A stretch of DNA of 64,000 nt from JBFMDN01 sp040753915 (GTDB taxonomy: Bacteria > Desulfobacterota > Desulfomonilia > Desulfomonilales > Desulfomonilaceae): positions 149,806 through 213,805 of the forward strand of contig JBFMDN010000001.1 in assembly GCA_040753915.1 (NCBI GenBank), given 5' to 3'. The translations under genes were made by a program, and so were the position numbers. A model generated the notes under the pieces. That model ran no database searches. It had not been told where the DNA came from and worked only from the letters and a program-made list of their open reading frames with translations. Below, piece by piece: positions 50,083-59,363 of this stretch (positions are counted from its first letter, which is position 1; the number at the start of each line of letters is the position of its first letter).

Positions 50083-50706
50083 TCAGCTTCCAGCAATCTT
50101 AAGCGTGGGATCGCTCTTGTAGATCCTGTAATATTTCAGGACCTTTTTCACGTAATTGATGGTTTCTCTGTATGGAGGGATTCCGGCGTATTTTTCCACC
50201 GCTCCTGGACCGGCATTGTACGCAGCCAGAGCCAGCCGCAAGTCGCCATAGGAAGCCAGTAGTCCCTTGATGTACTTCACTCCGCCAACAATATTCTCTC
50301 GCGGGTCCAGGGGCTGAGAGACTTTCAACTCTTGTGCGGTTCTTGGCATAAGCTGCATAAGACCTTGTGCTCCTTTTGGAGAGACAGCCGATGGCCTGCA
50401 ATTTGATTCCACAGTGATGATGGCCTTGACAAGACTGGCTTCAATGCCGAATTTCGAAGATATTTCAGAGACGATTTCATCTATGCTCTTCGGTTGGCCC
50501 TCGGCCTTTTCAAAACGGATCTCCAATTGGTCACCGGATTCGGTCATATAGAAGATCCAGCCCTGACCTGAGGGGCGATTCGTGAACTCTTTCCTTCCGT
50601 CCTTGTGCATCCTCACGTACACGTCGGCTTCAGAAACGCACGGAGTGAGAGTTATGATCGACAGCTCCGCTAAGGCGATGCAAGCCGCGAAGAAACGAGT
50701 AATCAT
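50083..50706 (-). CDS. Lytic transglycosylase (SLT domain) with N-terminal DUF4124-like region
   Basis: From ATG at 50706, after GGAGAAGG, the enzyme has 207 residues and a signal peptide (ALAELSIITLTPCVSEA). A short N-terminal segment (YVRMHKDGRKEFTNRPSGQGW) resembles DUF4124. The SLT domain is intact: catalytic Glu in AIITVESNCRPSAVSPKGAQGLMQLMP, then LDPRENIVGGVKYIKGLL and ALAAYNAGPGAVEKYAGIPPYRET. It cleaves peptidoglycan glycan strands. Compare the MltD-like protein at 20596, which lacks these residues. Confidence 0.9.
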   Translation of the reverse strand: MITRFFAACIALAELSIITLTPCVSEADVYVRMHKDGRKEFTNRPSGQGWIFYMTESGDQLEIRFEKAEGQPKSIDEIVSEISSKFGIEASLVKAIITVESNCRPSAVSPKGAQGLMQLMPRTAQELKVSQPLDPRENIVGGVKYIKGLLASYGDLRLALAAYNAGPGAVEKYAGIPPYRETINYVKKVLKYYRIYKSDPTLKIAGS

Positions 50707-50803
50707 GAGCCTTCTCCACCTGTTCGAACTGCGCAGACCACTTGACCGATTCCGTCTCCGGAGGACAACCACGCCGCTCCACGTGGAGACCAGCCGATCC
50801 TGG

Positions 50804-52336
50804 TCAGGGAGACGAGCCGGAGCTGGAAGCAGTATCCCAAGCGTACATGGGCGTCATGAGCCGTTCCGTAGGCAGGAACAGCTCTACGGTGGTGCCCTTT
50901 CCAGGTTCGGAGGCGACATCGATTGCGCCTCGGTGCTCCTCGACGAGGAGGAGGACTTTGCTCAACCCCATTCCTGCACCAGTAGTCTTGGAGGTGAAGA
51001 ACGGGTTGAATATCTCCTTGAGATCTTCTTTGTGGATGCCTACTCCCGTATCGGTGATGGTGACCGACACCGCGGCTTTCAGACGCTTTATGGTGATCGT
51101 TATTCGGCCGCCGCGTGGCATGGCCTCATAGGCATTGAGAATGAGGTTGAAAAACACCTCTTCCAGTGCCTCGGGATCCGCATCGATCGCGGCAGGCTCT
51201 TGACCGTCCAATAGCCTCAGTGTCACACCGTCGACCACTTCTGGAGGCAGCCGCTGCACCGCTCGATCGCGGGCACGCTCAATCACTGAAACCACGTCCG
51301 TCTTGACGAATCGGAACGTGTAGAATTTCGAGAACCGAACGTACCCTTCGATCTCTTTAACCATAGACTCCAGCCGTGCCACGTCCTCGAGAATGACCCC
51401 GGTATAGCGTTGACAGGTCGCATCTCCTGCGGTGATTTTTTGAAGGCGAAGAGCGAAGCCACCCAGGGACGTAAGGCAATTCCTCACCTCATGGGCGATG
51501 CCCTCAACGACTTTTCCGAGAGAGGCGAGCTTCTCCGATTGCTTCAGACGCCGCTCCACCTCCGACAACCGAGACAGGTCAGCCACCACGGCGACTATAC
51601 CCCTGTAACGTCCGCCCTCCTCCACTATGGAAGTCGAGAGATACCCCGGGAACGTGCCGTTATCCTTTTTTCTGAAATGAAATTCGCCTTCTACCTTTCC
51701 GGCTTTGATCGTTTCCTTCACGAGATCGCGATGGAGTAGGGTTCTGGCCTCTCCACGGACGAGGAAATGGATATCCTTTCCTTTGAGCTCTTCGAGGGTG
51801 TAGCCCCACATCCTGGTGGCAGCTCGGTTAATGAACTGGATCCTTCCGTTCCCATCCGTGCTAATAATTGCTTCACTGATGATGGTCGCCAGATGGGCGA
51901 GGTATCTTTCCCCCTGCCTCGCTTTCTTCTTGATCTTGAGGTTCTCTTCACCCGCGCGGCGTCTGTCTATGAGGCGCCTTGCCAGAGACACCACGGCAGG
52001 CATACCGAAGGGCTTTCGGAGATAGTCGTCTGCCCCCAGCTTCATTGCCTTGACAGCGATCCTCTCGTTTCCCTGTCCTGTCATTACAATGACAATGGTC
52101 TTCGGCGATTTGGCCTTGATAAAACGGAGGGCTTCGATCCCATGTGCCCGGGGCATCAGGAGGTCTAGGAGCACGAGATCGGGACTGTGCTGAAGGAACG
52201 TACTCTTACACTCAGCTCCGTCGAACGCCTGAACAACCTCGAATCCTTCATCCTCGAATACATCCTTGAGCATGTTGTTCAGGATGACCGAATCATCAGC
52301 TATCAGTACCAGATCGTTCCCTTCTGGGATACCCAT
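50804..52336 (-). CDS. Receiver-PAS-histidine kinase hybrid
   Basis: About 510 residues. An N-terminal receiver has its Asp in DLVLLDLLMPRA and Lys in GADDYLRKPFG. A PAS domain follows (ATIISEAIISTDGNGRIQFINRAATRMWGYTLEEL). Then comes a HisKA domain with the phosphohistidine in GIAHEVRNCLTSLGGFAL and a HATPase with NLILNAYEAMPRGG and DTGVGIHKEDLKEIFNPFFTSKTTGAGMGL. There is no membrane segment, so it is cytoplasmic and probably driven by another kinase. Its start overlaps the end of the PP0621-like gene by about 41 bp. Confidence 0.9.
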   Translation of the reverse strand: MGIPEGNDLVLIADDSVILNNMLKDVFEDEGFEVVQAFDGAECKSTFLQHSPDLVLLDLLMPRAHGIEALRFIKAKSPKTIVIVMTGQGNERIAVKAMKLGADDYLRKPFGMPAVVSLARRLIDRRRAGEENLKIKKKARQGERYLAHLATIISEAIISTDGNGRIQFINRAATRMWGYTLEELKGKDIHFLVRGEARTLLHRDLVKETIKAGKVEGEFHFRKKDNGTFPGYLSTSIVEEGGRYRGIVAVVADLSRLSEVERRLKQSEKLASLGKVVEGIAHEVRNCLTSLGGFALRLQKITAGDATCQRYTGVILEDVARLESMVKEIEGYVRFSKFYTFRFVKTDVVSVIERARDRAVQRLPPEVVDGVTLRLLDGQEPAAIDADPEALEEVFFNLILNAYEAMPRGGRITITIKRLKAAVSVTITDTGVGIHKEDLKEIFNPFFTSKTTGAGMGLSKVLLLVEEHRGAIDVASEPGKGTTVELFLPTERLMTPMYAWDTASSSGSSP

Positions 52337-52613
52337 GCCTATCACCCGCGCGTGAGCTCAGGTACTTGTCCCGACACGCGCTCGAACAAAAGAGGACATG
52401 ATTGCCGTTAACATTTGCAGCCACTGCATCACGGGAAAGGACATACACCCCACATACCGGGTCGCGGATCATTTCGTTCACCTCAGTGGCCCTACTGCCG
52501 GTCAAGGATTCGGGCCTCCTGTTGGGCGACCTCCACGCGCGCCCTACCCACATGAGAATCTTCACCCACAGGTATATGAGGACCGCGATCAAAATGAGTC
52601 GCAATATCGCCAT
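52296..52613 (-). CDS. PP0621-like membrane-anchored zinc-motif protein
   Basis: From ATG at 52613, four bases after AAGGAG, the product has 105 residues. One helix (LRLILIAVLIYLWVKILMWVG) is followed by a basic, proline-bearing linker and a C-terminal segment RDPVCGVYVLSRDAVAANVNGNHVLFCSSACRDKYL, which has the C-x-x-... FC-S-x-x-C spacing of TRASH/YHS-type zinc ribbons. The role of the family is unknown. It lies 10 bp after folK. Confidence 0.78.
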   Translation of the reverse strand: MAILRLILIAVLIYLWVKILMWVGRAWRSPNRRPESLTGSRATEVNEMIRDPVCGVYVLSRDAVAANVNGNHVLFCSSACRDKYLSSRAGDRHGYPRRERSGTDS

Positions 52614-52623
52614 GGCACTCCTT

Positions 52624-53136
52624 CTACTGGGCTGGCCCTGTCCACAGTCGCACCCCGGAGGTTTCTGAAACCTCCAGGCGACCGAGGAGCTCACGCACAG
52701 TACGCCCTAGCACCGGATGGACCACATCCGCGGCAATCTCGCACAGGGGAACCAGGACAAATCCACGGTTGTGCATCCTGGGGTGTGGGATTTCCAGTTT
52801 CCCTTCTCGCACAACAGTCGTTCCGTACAGAAGAAGGTCGAGGTCAATGACCCTGGACAAATCGCTCGAGTGCGACGAGGACTTGCCCAAATCCTGTTCA
52901 ATTGACCGCATGCACCCGATTAACTCCTCCGGAGACAGGTCGCTATCGACTTCTATGACGGCGTTAAGGAAAGATCCCCCGCCGTCGACCAGTCCTATCG
53001 GATCGGTCTCGTATAGCTGGGAAGCACGATTCACTCTGATCCCAGGCCGGGAATTGATCGCCGCGACAGCGTCTGCAAAAGTATTCTCTCGCTGTCCCAG
53101 GTTGGAGCCGAAACCGATGTACGCTATGGAGCTCAT
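52624..53136 (-). CDS. folK: 6-hydroxymethyl-7,8-dihydropterin pyrophosphokinase
   Basis: HPPK transfers pyrophosphate from ATP to the pterin in folate synthesis. The motifs AYIGFGSNLGQRENTF, the metal-binding VIDLDLLLYG and HPRMHNRGFVLVPLCEI are complete. The 170-residue length is normal. Its ATG overlaps the stop of the FAH-family gene by 4 bp, so it belongs to the long minus-strand run. Confidence 0.94.
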   Translation of the reverse strand: MSSIAYIGFGSNLGQRENTFADAVAAINSRPGIRVNRASQLYETDPIGLVDGGGSFLNAVIEVDSDLSPEELIGCMRSIEQDLGKSSSHSSDLSRVIDLDLLLYGTTVVREGKLEIPHPRMHNRGFVLVPLCEIAADVVHPVLGRTVRELLGRLEVSETSGVRLWTGPAQ

Positions 53137-53885
53137 GCCTTGTAGGACTCCACTGTGTTGACCAACGAGCCGATTCCCTCGATCCTCACTTCTACCGAGT
53201 CGCCGGCCTTCATAGGGCCTATTCCTGAAGTTGTGCCTGTCGCGATCACGTCGCCGGGGTAGAGCGTCATCACCGCGGAGATGTACTCCACAAGACGACA
53301 GGGATCGAAAATGAGATTAGAAGTACGGGATCGCTGCTTCAGCTCTCCGTTAAGGTAAAGCTCGATGACCGCATCATCCGGATTGAACTGCGTCGCTATC
53401 CAGGGACCCATAGGACAGAATGTGTCAAATCCCTTCGCTCTCGTCCATTGTCCATCCCGCCCCTGAAGATCTCTCGCTGTCACATCGTTAAGGCAGGTGT
53501 ACCCGAGAATATAATCTCTGGCGTCTGCACGAGAAATCCTGGTGGCAGTTCTCCCGATGACTATGGCCAGTTCTGCTTCGTAATCCACCCGCGTGCTTTC
53601 AGGGGGTAATACTATCACCTCATCAGGTCCGATGACACTTGATGACGGCTTAATGAACAGGAGAGGCTCCTCGGGAACAGGCATGTTGACTTCTTTGGCG
53701 TGATCCAAGTAATTGAGACCAACGGCGACGACCTTGGTTGGCAGACAGGGCGACAGAAGTCTCACGTGTTCAAGACGCAGAGGTCGGGGAAACGGTTTTC
53801 CGCCCAGATGGCGAATTCCGTCGTCCTCCAGCCCGCCGAAAAAGACATCACCGTCTAGGACAAACCTGATCAATTTCTCTGTCAT
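53133..53885 (-). CDS. Fumarylacetoacetate hydrolase-family protein
   Basis: The 250-residue protein has the FAH fold. YLDHAKEVNMPVPEEPLLFIKPSSSVIGP and VDYEAELAIVIGRTATRISRADARDYILGYTCLNDVTARDLQ hold the metal Glu/Asp residues, and GDVIATGTTSGIGPMKAGDSVEVRIEGIG is the conserved end. Related enzymes cleave acylpyruvates or act on oxaloacetate. Its position between dapB and folK, with 1-bp and 4-bp overlaps, is common in this lineage but does not reveal its substrate. Confidence 0.9.
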   Translation of the reverse strand: MTEKLIRFVLDGDVFFGGLEDDGIRHLGGKPFPRPLRLEHVRLLSPCLPTKVVAVGLNYLDHAKEVNMPVPEEPLLFIKPSSSVIGPDEVIVLPPESTRVDYEAELAIVIGRTATRISRADARDYILGYTCLNDVTARDLQGRDGQWTRAKGFDTFCPMGPWIATQFNPDDAVIELYLNGELKQRSRTSNLIFDPCRLVEYISAVMTLYPGDVIATGTTSGIGPMKAGDSVEVRIEGIGSLVNTVESYKA

Positions 53886-54685
53886 TACTTGAGCCCCAAA
53901 ACGTCTTGCATATCATAGAGACCAATTGGCTGATTCACAAGCCAGAGAGCGGCGAGCAGCGCACCATTTGCGAACGCGTCGCGACTGTGAGCGCGGTGGG
54001 TCAGCTCGATACGCTCTCCGTTGGTGACGAACATGACCGTGTGCTCTCCGACGATGTCCCCTCCGCGAAGGGCCAAAACCCCTATTTCGTCAGCGGTACG
54101 CGGTCCGACAATTCCCTTCCTGCCGTAGATTCCAACTTTGCCCAGATCTCGGTTCAGAGCTTCGGCAATGATCTCGGCCAACCTGTTCGCTGTACCGCTG
54201 GGAGCGTCTTTCTTCATCTTGTGATGTGCTTCCACGATCTCTACGTCGTACTGGGACCCGAGAGCCAGAGCCACCCGCTCGACCAAATTAAACAAGAGAT
54301 TTACCCCCATGCTCATGTTCGGTGCAACCACACACCGCGTTCGAGCCCCGGCGTCGCGGAGCCGGTTAGCCTGTTCGTCGGAGAGGCCCGTGGTGCCTAC
54401 CACAATGGCTTTTCCATGAGCGGCAGCCTGTTCCACGTGGTCGAGGGAGACCTCTGGGATAGAGAACTCTACGAGTGCATCGCACTTGTCGAGCGCATCG
54501 AGCACACTGCTGGTAACGGGTATCCCAATGGGACCGATACCGGCATATTCCCCCGCGTCCATTCCTATTGCGGGGTGAGCCGGCGATTCCACCGCTGCCA
54601 CAATTTCCACATGAGGGTGCTCGTGGGCGAGAGCCAGGATCCTCTTTCCCATTCGCCCCCCCGCACCGCTTACTGCGAGCTTCAT
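53885..54685 (-). CDS. dapB: 4-hydroxy-tetrahydrodipicolinate reductase
   Basis: DapB makes tetrahydrodipicolinate for lysine and diaminopimelate. KLAVSGAGGRMGKRILAL is the nucleotide-binding start, and EAHHKMKKDAPSGTA holds the catalytic His and Lys. From ATG at 54685 (GGGAGGTTCCGGA upstream) it has 266 residues; the long extension to 54862 would overlap dapA and is rejected. Its stop and the next ATG share one base (TAATG). Confidence 0.96.
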   Translation of the reverse strand: MKLAVSGAGGRMGKRILALAHEHPHVEIVAAVESPAHPAIGMDAGEYAGIGPIGIPVTSSVLDALDKCDALVEFSIPEVSLDHVEQAAAHGKAIVVGTTGLSDEQANRLRDAGARTRCVVAPNMSMGVNLLFNLVERVALALGSQYDVEIVEAHHKMKKDAPSGTANRLAEIIAEALNRDLGKVGIYGRKGIVGPRTADEIGVLALRGGDIVGEHTVMFVTNGERIELTHRAHSRDAFANGALLAALWLVNQPIGLYDMQDVLGLK

Positions 54686-54702
54686 TCCGGAACCTCCCTT
54701 AA

Positions 54703-55578
54703 TCAAAGTACGCCAGCCCTTTCCATGACCCCTTTCAGCTTCTCCTGGTTGGGCGCAGAAAGCGGACAAAGGGGAAGCCGGTACTCGGGTTGAATCTTTC
54801 CCATGAGCGCGAGAGCGGCCTTTACCGGGATCGGATTCGTCTCGAGGAACATGGCCTGACACAGTTCAAACAGCTCGAAATGAATTTGCCTTGCTTCCTC
54901 GATTCTGCCTTCCAGCATGTGCTCGACCAGTGCTGCCATCCTGTCCGGCACAATATTGGTTACCACAGAGATTACTCCCTTTCCTCCAAGGGCCATGAGG
55001 GGGAAGGTCATCTGATCGTCACCGGACAAGACGTCAAAGCTGGGGCCACATAGCCGGATGACCTCGCTCATTTGGAGAATGTTCCCCGAGGCCTCTTTGA
55101 CTCCCACAATGTTGGGAACTTTCGACAGCCTCTCCATGGTGCCGTTTTCGACGTTTACCGCTGTTCTGCCGGCGATATTGTACAGAATCACCGGAATTTC
55201 CACGGCCTCGGCTACGGTCTTGAAGTGCTGGTACAGGCCCTCCTGAGTCGGCTTGTTGTAGTAGGGACTTACCTGGAGAACGGCATCCGCGCCAACCCTG
55301 GCGGCGTGTCGGCTAAGGCTCACGGCTTCCTCAGTGCTGTTGGAGCCCGTTCCAGCGATTACCTTTACCTGACCCGCGACTTCTTTCACCGTGAGCTCCA
55401 CGACACGGTTGTGCTCCTCATGGCTCAAAGTGGGTGATTCACCGGTTGTGCCGCAGGGAACGATACCGCTCACCCCTCCTTCGATTCCGAACTGAATGAG
55501 GCGTCTGAGTGCCTCTTCATCCACGTGACCATCCTTGAACGGCGTCACTATTGCAGTGAAAGCTCCCGAAAACATCAC
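54703..55578 (-). CDS. dapA: 4-hydroxy-tetrahydrodipicolinate synthase
   Basis: DapA condenses pyruvate with aspartate semialdehyde. The barrel signature GTTGESPTLSHEEH, the Tyr in VSPYYNKPTQEG, NIAGRTAVNV and the Schiff-base Lys in IVGVKEASGN are present. The 291-residue length is standard. It lies 11 bp after lysA and 17 bp before dapB, so DAP supply and lysine production are linked. Confidence 0.97.
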   Translation of the reverse strand: MMFSGAFTAIVTPFKDGHVDEEALRRLIQFGIEGGVSGIVPCGTTGESPTLSHEEHNRVVELTVKEVAGQVKVIAGTGSNSTEEAVSLSRHAARVGADAVLQVSPYYNKPTQEGLYQHFKTVAEAVEIPVILYNIAGRTAVNVENGTMERLSKVPNIVGVKEASGNILQMSEVIRLCGPSFDVLSGDDQMTFPLMALGGKGVISVVTNIVPDRMAALVEHMLEGRIEEARQIHFELFELCQAMFLETNPIPVKAALALMGKIQPEYRLPLCPLSAPNQEKLKGVMERAGVL

Positions 55579-55589
55579 ACGCTCCTTTA

Positions 55590-56867
55590 CTATGGTTGTA
55601 GAAAACTCAATGGGACTCGCTCGCCGCGGATCAAGTCAGCGTACGTCTCCCTGTCCCGAACTACGTGATAATGGGTCCCGTCCACGACCACCTCCGCTAC
55701 CCTCGGTCGAGAGTTGTAATTGGAGGACATGGAAAACCCGTATGCCCCTGCACTCATAACAGCCAGAAGATCTCCTTGAGACACTTCGTCAATTTCGCGC
55801 GACTGGGCCAGAAAATCCCCTGATTCGCATATCGGCCCGACCACGTCGGCTACGATCTTGTTCACCGATCCGTGGGGACCGGAGGGCTTCACGACCTTCC
55901 AAATTGCGTGGTGAGCCTGGTACAAGCTAGGCCTCAACAGATCATTCATGGCTGCGTCCACGATGACGAAATTCTTTGCTGCGCCCTGCTTCTGGTACAG
56001 GACGCGTGTAACAAGGACACCGGCATTGCCAGTGAGGACCCTTCCAGGCTCGAGGAGGAGTGTTATGTCCAGATCCCTAATCATGTCAAGGATAGCGGCC
56101 CCGTACTCGGCAGGCACTGGGGGCTCTTCCTGGTCATAGGGGATGCCGAGCCCTCCTCCCACATCGAGGTACTTGACGTCAATATCTTCGGACCGAAGCC
56201 TGTAGATCAACTCCTTGAGCTTGTTCACCGCTGCGGTGAACGGGGACAGCTCGGTCAATTGACTGCCAATATGGCAGTCCACGCCAACCGGCTCGACCCC
56301 CTGCAGGGTCTTCGCGACGCGGTACAGGTTGAAGGCCTGGTCCACCTGGATGCCGAACTTGTTCTTCTTCATCCCTGTGGAAATGTACGGATGCGTGAGA
56401 GGATCGACGTCCGGATTTACTCGGAATGCTATGCGGGCCTTCTTTCCTGCCTCGAGAGCCGTCCTGTTCAATTCGAGCAGTTCTTGCTCCGATTCGACGT
56501 TGAACATGAGAATGTCTGCTTCCAGGGCTTCCATCATTTCTGCGGCCTTCTTGCCTACCCCGGAATACACAATTCGGGACGGGTCCACGCCGGCTCTAAG
56601 GGCCCTGAACAACTCTCCTCCGGAAACGATATCTACGCCTCCGCCCAAGTTGGCGAAGATACGAAGAATTGCCACGTTGGAGCAGGCTTTCATGGAAAAG
56701 CAGACGAGGTGCTTCGTGGAAAGAAATGGCTCCCGAAATACCTGAAAGTGTCTTTCCAGAGTACTCCTGCTATAGACATACACAGGGGTACCCAGGTCTT
56801 CGCAAATGGCCCGTATCGCCACGTTCTCACAAAAGAGCTCATTATCTATATAATGGAAATGGTGCAT
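55590..56867 (-). CDS. lysA: Diaminopimelate decarboxylase
   Basis: LysA makes lysine from meso-DAP. The PLP lysine is in FSMKACSN, HIGSQLT and the glycine loop YLDVGGGLGIPY bind the cofactor, EPGRVL is kept, and GPICESGD holds the active-site Cys of the dimer interface. The 425-residue length is usual. MHHFHYIDNELFCENV is the typical start. It follows the FN3 lipoprotein by 13 bp. Confidence 0.97.
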   Translation of the reverse strand: MHHFHYIDNELFCENVAIRAICEDLGTPVYVYSRSTLERHFQVFREPFLSTKHLVCFSMKACSNVAILRIFANLGGGVDIVSGGELFRALRAGVDPSRIVYSGVGKKAAEMMEALEADILMFNVESEQELLELNRTALEAGKKARIAFRVNPDVDPLTHPYISTGMKKNKFGIQVDQAFNLYRVAKTLQGVEPVGVDCHIGSQLTELSPFTAAVNKLKELIYRLRSEDIDVKYLDVGGGLGIPYDQEEPPVPAEYGAAILDMIRDLDITLLLEPGRVLTGNAGVLVTRVLYQKQGAAKNFVIVDAAMNDLLRPSLYQAHHAIWKVVKPSGPHGSVNKIVADVVGPICESGDFLAQSREIDEVSQGDLLAVMSAGAYGFSMSSNYNSRPRVAEVVVDGTHYHVVRDRETYADLIRGERVPLSFLQP

Positions 56868-56880
56868 GAATGGCCTTTTC

Positions 56881-57924
56881 TCAACGAGTGTATTTCAAAG
56901 CTTCGGAAGCTGATTTGCTGGATTCTTCCTCAGGATTCCCTTTTGGAAAGGCAGTCACAGCGTACCGGTACGTGTAGCCTCGCCGCACGTTTTTGTCCAG
57001 GAATCCTGGGTCAGGCAAAGGGTTTTCGTTAAGCCTCGTGAACATTCCTCCTGCCTCGGAACGGTACACGTTGTACTCGACGACCGAGTCTTCCAAGGAG
57101 ACGGCATCCCACAGAATGCGAATTCCACCCGGCGCGGATGCCACCGCAACGTTTTCGGGCGGTTTCACCCTACGGGATGGCACGAACACTTCGACGATCG
57201 AAGACGGATCCGATTCGAGGGCTACTCCCCGATTCATCTTGATGGACCGGACAACATAGAAGTAAGTCTTCTTTGGCTCCACCGATTCATCGACGAAATA
57301 CGTCTCCGCCCACTTGGTGCGGCCGATGGATTGCATGGTCTCCACATCTCTGCTCGCGCCCCTATAGATGCTGTAGCTTCGAAGTCCTGCTAGCCTACCC
57401 GGAGAGATCCATTCCAGCCGCACACCCTTTTCTTCCACGGTTGCTCTCAGCGCCTCAGGCGCGGGCGGAGGGTCTCCAAAGACGACAACTACGTCTTCGC
57501 TTGGCCGGCCTTCTCTCCCGGTCAAATTGTACACGGTCACCGAATATGTGTAGGTGTTGCCCAGACTCACGTCCTTATCAGTAAACACGACCTCGTCTTC
57601 GTTGATGGTTGCATTCACCGGGTTCTGAAAATCTATATTGATCGGCATGGCCTTCTGCTCTGGGCAGTTCTCGCATTCCTCTCCGATCCGTTCAATCTTC
57701 TTATACACCTTAAATCCCGAGATGTCTTTCAGAACTGACCCGTCTACATTTCGCTTGGGGACGTCCCATCGGAGGATAATTCGTTGGGGATACGCATGGG
57801 CATGGACGAGAGCAATCTCTGCCGGAATAGTGGCTGTAGCGGGCCGAGGGCTTGTCTTGTATCCGCAGGCCACGAGCAAACAGGAGAGCAATAGAAGCCA
57901 AATTGGAACACCCGCTGCCCTCAC
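56881..57924 (-). CDS. Lipoprotein with fibronectin type III-like domains
   Basis: A 347-residue lipoprotein (lipobox LVAC-G at 17-21) with three FN3-like repeats of about 90 residues. Each starts with a V-x-L-x-W strand (RIILRWDVP, GVRLEWISP, GIRILWDAV) and ends with Y-x-Y-x-V (NTYTYSVTVYNL, KTYFYVVRSIK, YTYRYAVTAFP). A C-x-x-C pair (CENC) lies in the first. The gene sits between argH and lysA with a 4-bp overlap to argH, a conserved position in deltaproteobacteria. Its role is unknown. Confidence 0.8.
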   Translation of the reverse strand: MRAAGVPIWLLLLSCLLVACGYKTSPRPATATIPAEIALVHAHAYPQRIILRWDVPKRNVDGSVLKDISGFKVYKKIERIGEECENCPEQKAMPINIDFQNPVNATINEDEVVFTDKDVSLGNTYTYSVTVYNLTGREGRPSEDVVVVFGDPPPAPEALRATVEEKGVRLEWISPGRLAGLRSYSIYRGASRDVETMQSIGRTKWAETYFVDESVEPKKTYFYVVRSIKMNRGVALESDPSSIVEVFVPSRRVKPPENVAVASAPGGIRILWDAVSLEDSVVEYNVYRSEAGGMFTRLNENPLPDPGFLDKNVRRGYTYRYAVTAFPKGNPEEESSKSASEALKYTR

Positions 57925-59336
57925 TCCTTCCTCACTACGCGATCAGCGCAACCTGAGAGTCCCTTCTTGAGAGCGTTGCTGCGGAGAAACGCTCGGGCCG
58001 CTCTTATGCTGGCCATGACCTGCATCCGAGCCGTTCCACCCGGATGGTTTCTTGCTTCGACCATCTCTTCGGGACTCGGCAGAGCCCCTCTGTCCTCGTC
58101 CCTCGAGCCATCCCGTACGGCCTGGCCCACACGCTCGTGGGCCTCTCGGAAAGGCACTCCTTCGCGAGCCATCCGGTCCGCGAGGTCCGTGGCCGCGAGA
58201 GTTGGGTCAGAAGCTGCCTGTAACATTCTGTCCGCCATGAACTCAGTGCCGTGAACTATCCTCGCCATGATTCTGACGGAGGAACGGACCGTGTCAACAG
58301 CGTCGAAAAGCGGCTCTTTGTCTTCCTGCAAGTCCTTGTTATAGGTAAGAGGCAAGGCCTTCAGTGTCGTGAGCAGTGCTACCAGATCACCATATACTCG
58401 CCCCGTCTTTCCCCTAATGAGCTCGCACGCGTCCGGATTCTTCTTCTGGGGCATGATGCTGGACCCCGAACAGAAAGCATCGGGCAGGGTGCAGAATCCG
58501 AATTCCGAGGAAGACCAGATGATGAGCTCTTCTGCCAGCCTGGACAAGTGCATCATCACCATGGCAGCGTCAAAAAGAAACTCGGCAATGAAATCCCGAT
58601 CCGAAACCGCGTCCATGGAGTTCTCGGCAAGCCGTGCGAACCGCAGCTCGTTCGCTACCGCGCTCCGGTCAATGGGGAATGTAGTACCGGCCAAAGCCGC
58701 AGACCCGAGAGGCATCTCGTCAGCGCGGTGCAAGGAGTCACGAAATCTCGCCCAATCGCGCCGAAACATCTGGAAATAGGCCATGAAGTGATGCCCCAGT
58801 CGGACCGGCTGAGCCCTTTGAAGGTGGGTATACCCCGGCAGGACCAGATCGACGGTCCGTTCGCCTACATCCACGAGGGCACGCATCAGCTCGGCCAGAT
58901 CTCCACAGACCTGGGAGACTTGCTCCTTGACGTACATGCGAGTATCCAGTGCCACCTGGTCGTTTCGACTCCTCGCGGTATGCAGCCTGCCGGCAACATC
59001 ACCGATCTTTTCTCTCAAGCGGTTTTCTATGTTGATATGAACATCTTCCAACTCTTCCAGAAACTCGAATCGACCTTCCTCGATTTCTTCCCTGACTTCT
59101 CGAAGGCCTTGCTCAATTGCATCCGCATCTTTCGCATTAACGATTCCTTGCTTGGCAAGCATTCGGACGTGAGCGATGCTTCCGGCAATGTCTTGTGCGT
59201 AAAGCCGCTTGTCGAACGATACGGAGGCATTGAACCGGGCGAAAAGTGGGTCCATCCGCGCGTCAAAACGGCCTTTGCGGATCCCCTCCGCACGTTCCGA
59301 TGATTTTCTTCCCGATGGTTCGCGGCCTTTGGCCAT
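57921..59336 (-). CDS. argH: Argininosuccinate lyase
   Basis: ArgH makes arginine and fumarate. The fumarase-superfamily signature GSSIMPQKKNPDACELIRGK with the catalytic Ser, and TARSRNDQVALDTRMYV, TAR/HLQRAQPVRLGHH are all visible. The 471-residue length is normal; the first 20 residues are a basic stretch (KGREPSGRKSSERAEG) not needed in most homologues. It lies 27 bp after argG. Confidence 0.97.
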   Translation of the reverse strand: MAKGREPSGRKSSERAEGIRKGRFDARMDPLFARFNASVSFDKRLYAQDIAGSIAHVRMLAKQGIVNAKDADAIEQGLREVREEIEEGRFEFLEELEDVHINIENRLREKIGDVAGRLHTARSRNDQVALDTRMYVKEQVSQVCGDLAELMRALVDVGERTVDLVLPGYTHLQRAQPVRLGHHFMAYFQMFRRDWARFRDSLHRADEMPLGSAALAGTTFPIDRSAVANELRFARLAENSMDAVSDRDFIAEFLFDAAMVMMHLSRLAEELIIWSSSEFGFCTLPDAFCSGSSIMPQKKNPDACELIRGKTGRVYGDLVALLTTLKALPLTYNKDLQEDKEPLFDAVDTVRSSVRIMARIVHGTEFMADRMLQAASDPTLAATDLADRMAREGVPFREAHERVGQAVRDGSRDEDRGALPSPEEMVEARNHPGGTARMQVMASIRAARAFLRSNALKKGLSGCADRVVRKE

Positions 59337-59363
59337 AGGTCACTGCTCTCATTCACCCAAAGG

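Noticed and set aside
55872..57032. 386-codon plus-strand open frame
   Set aside because: Antisense to lysA and the FN3 lipoprotein; composition is that of a shadow frame.
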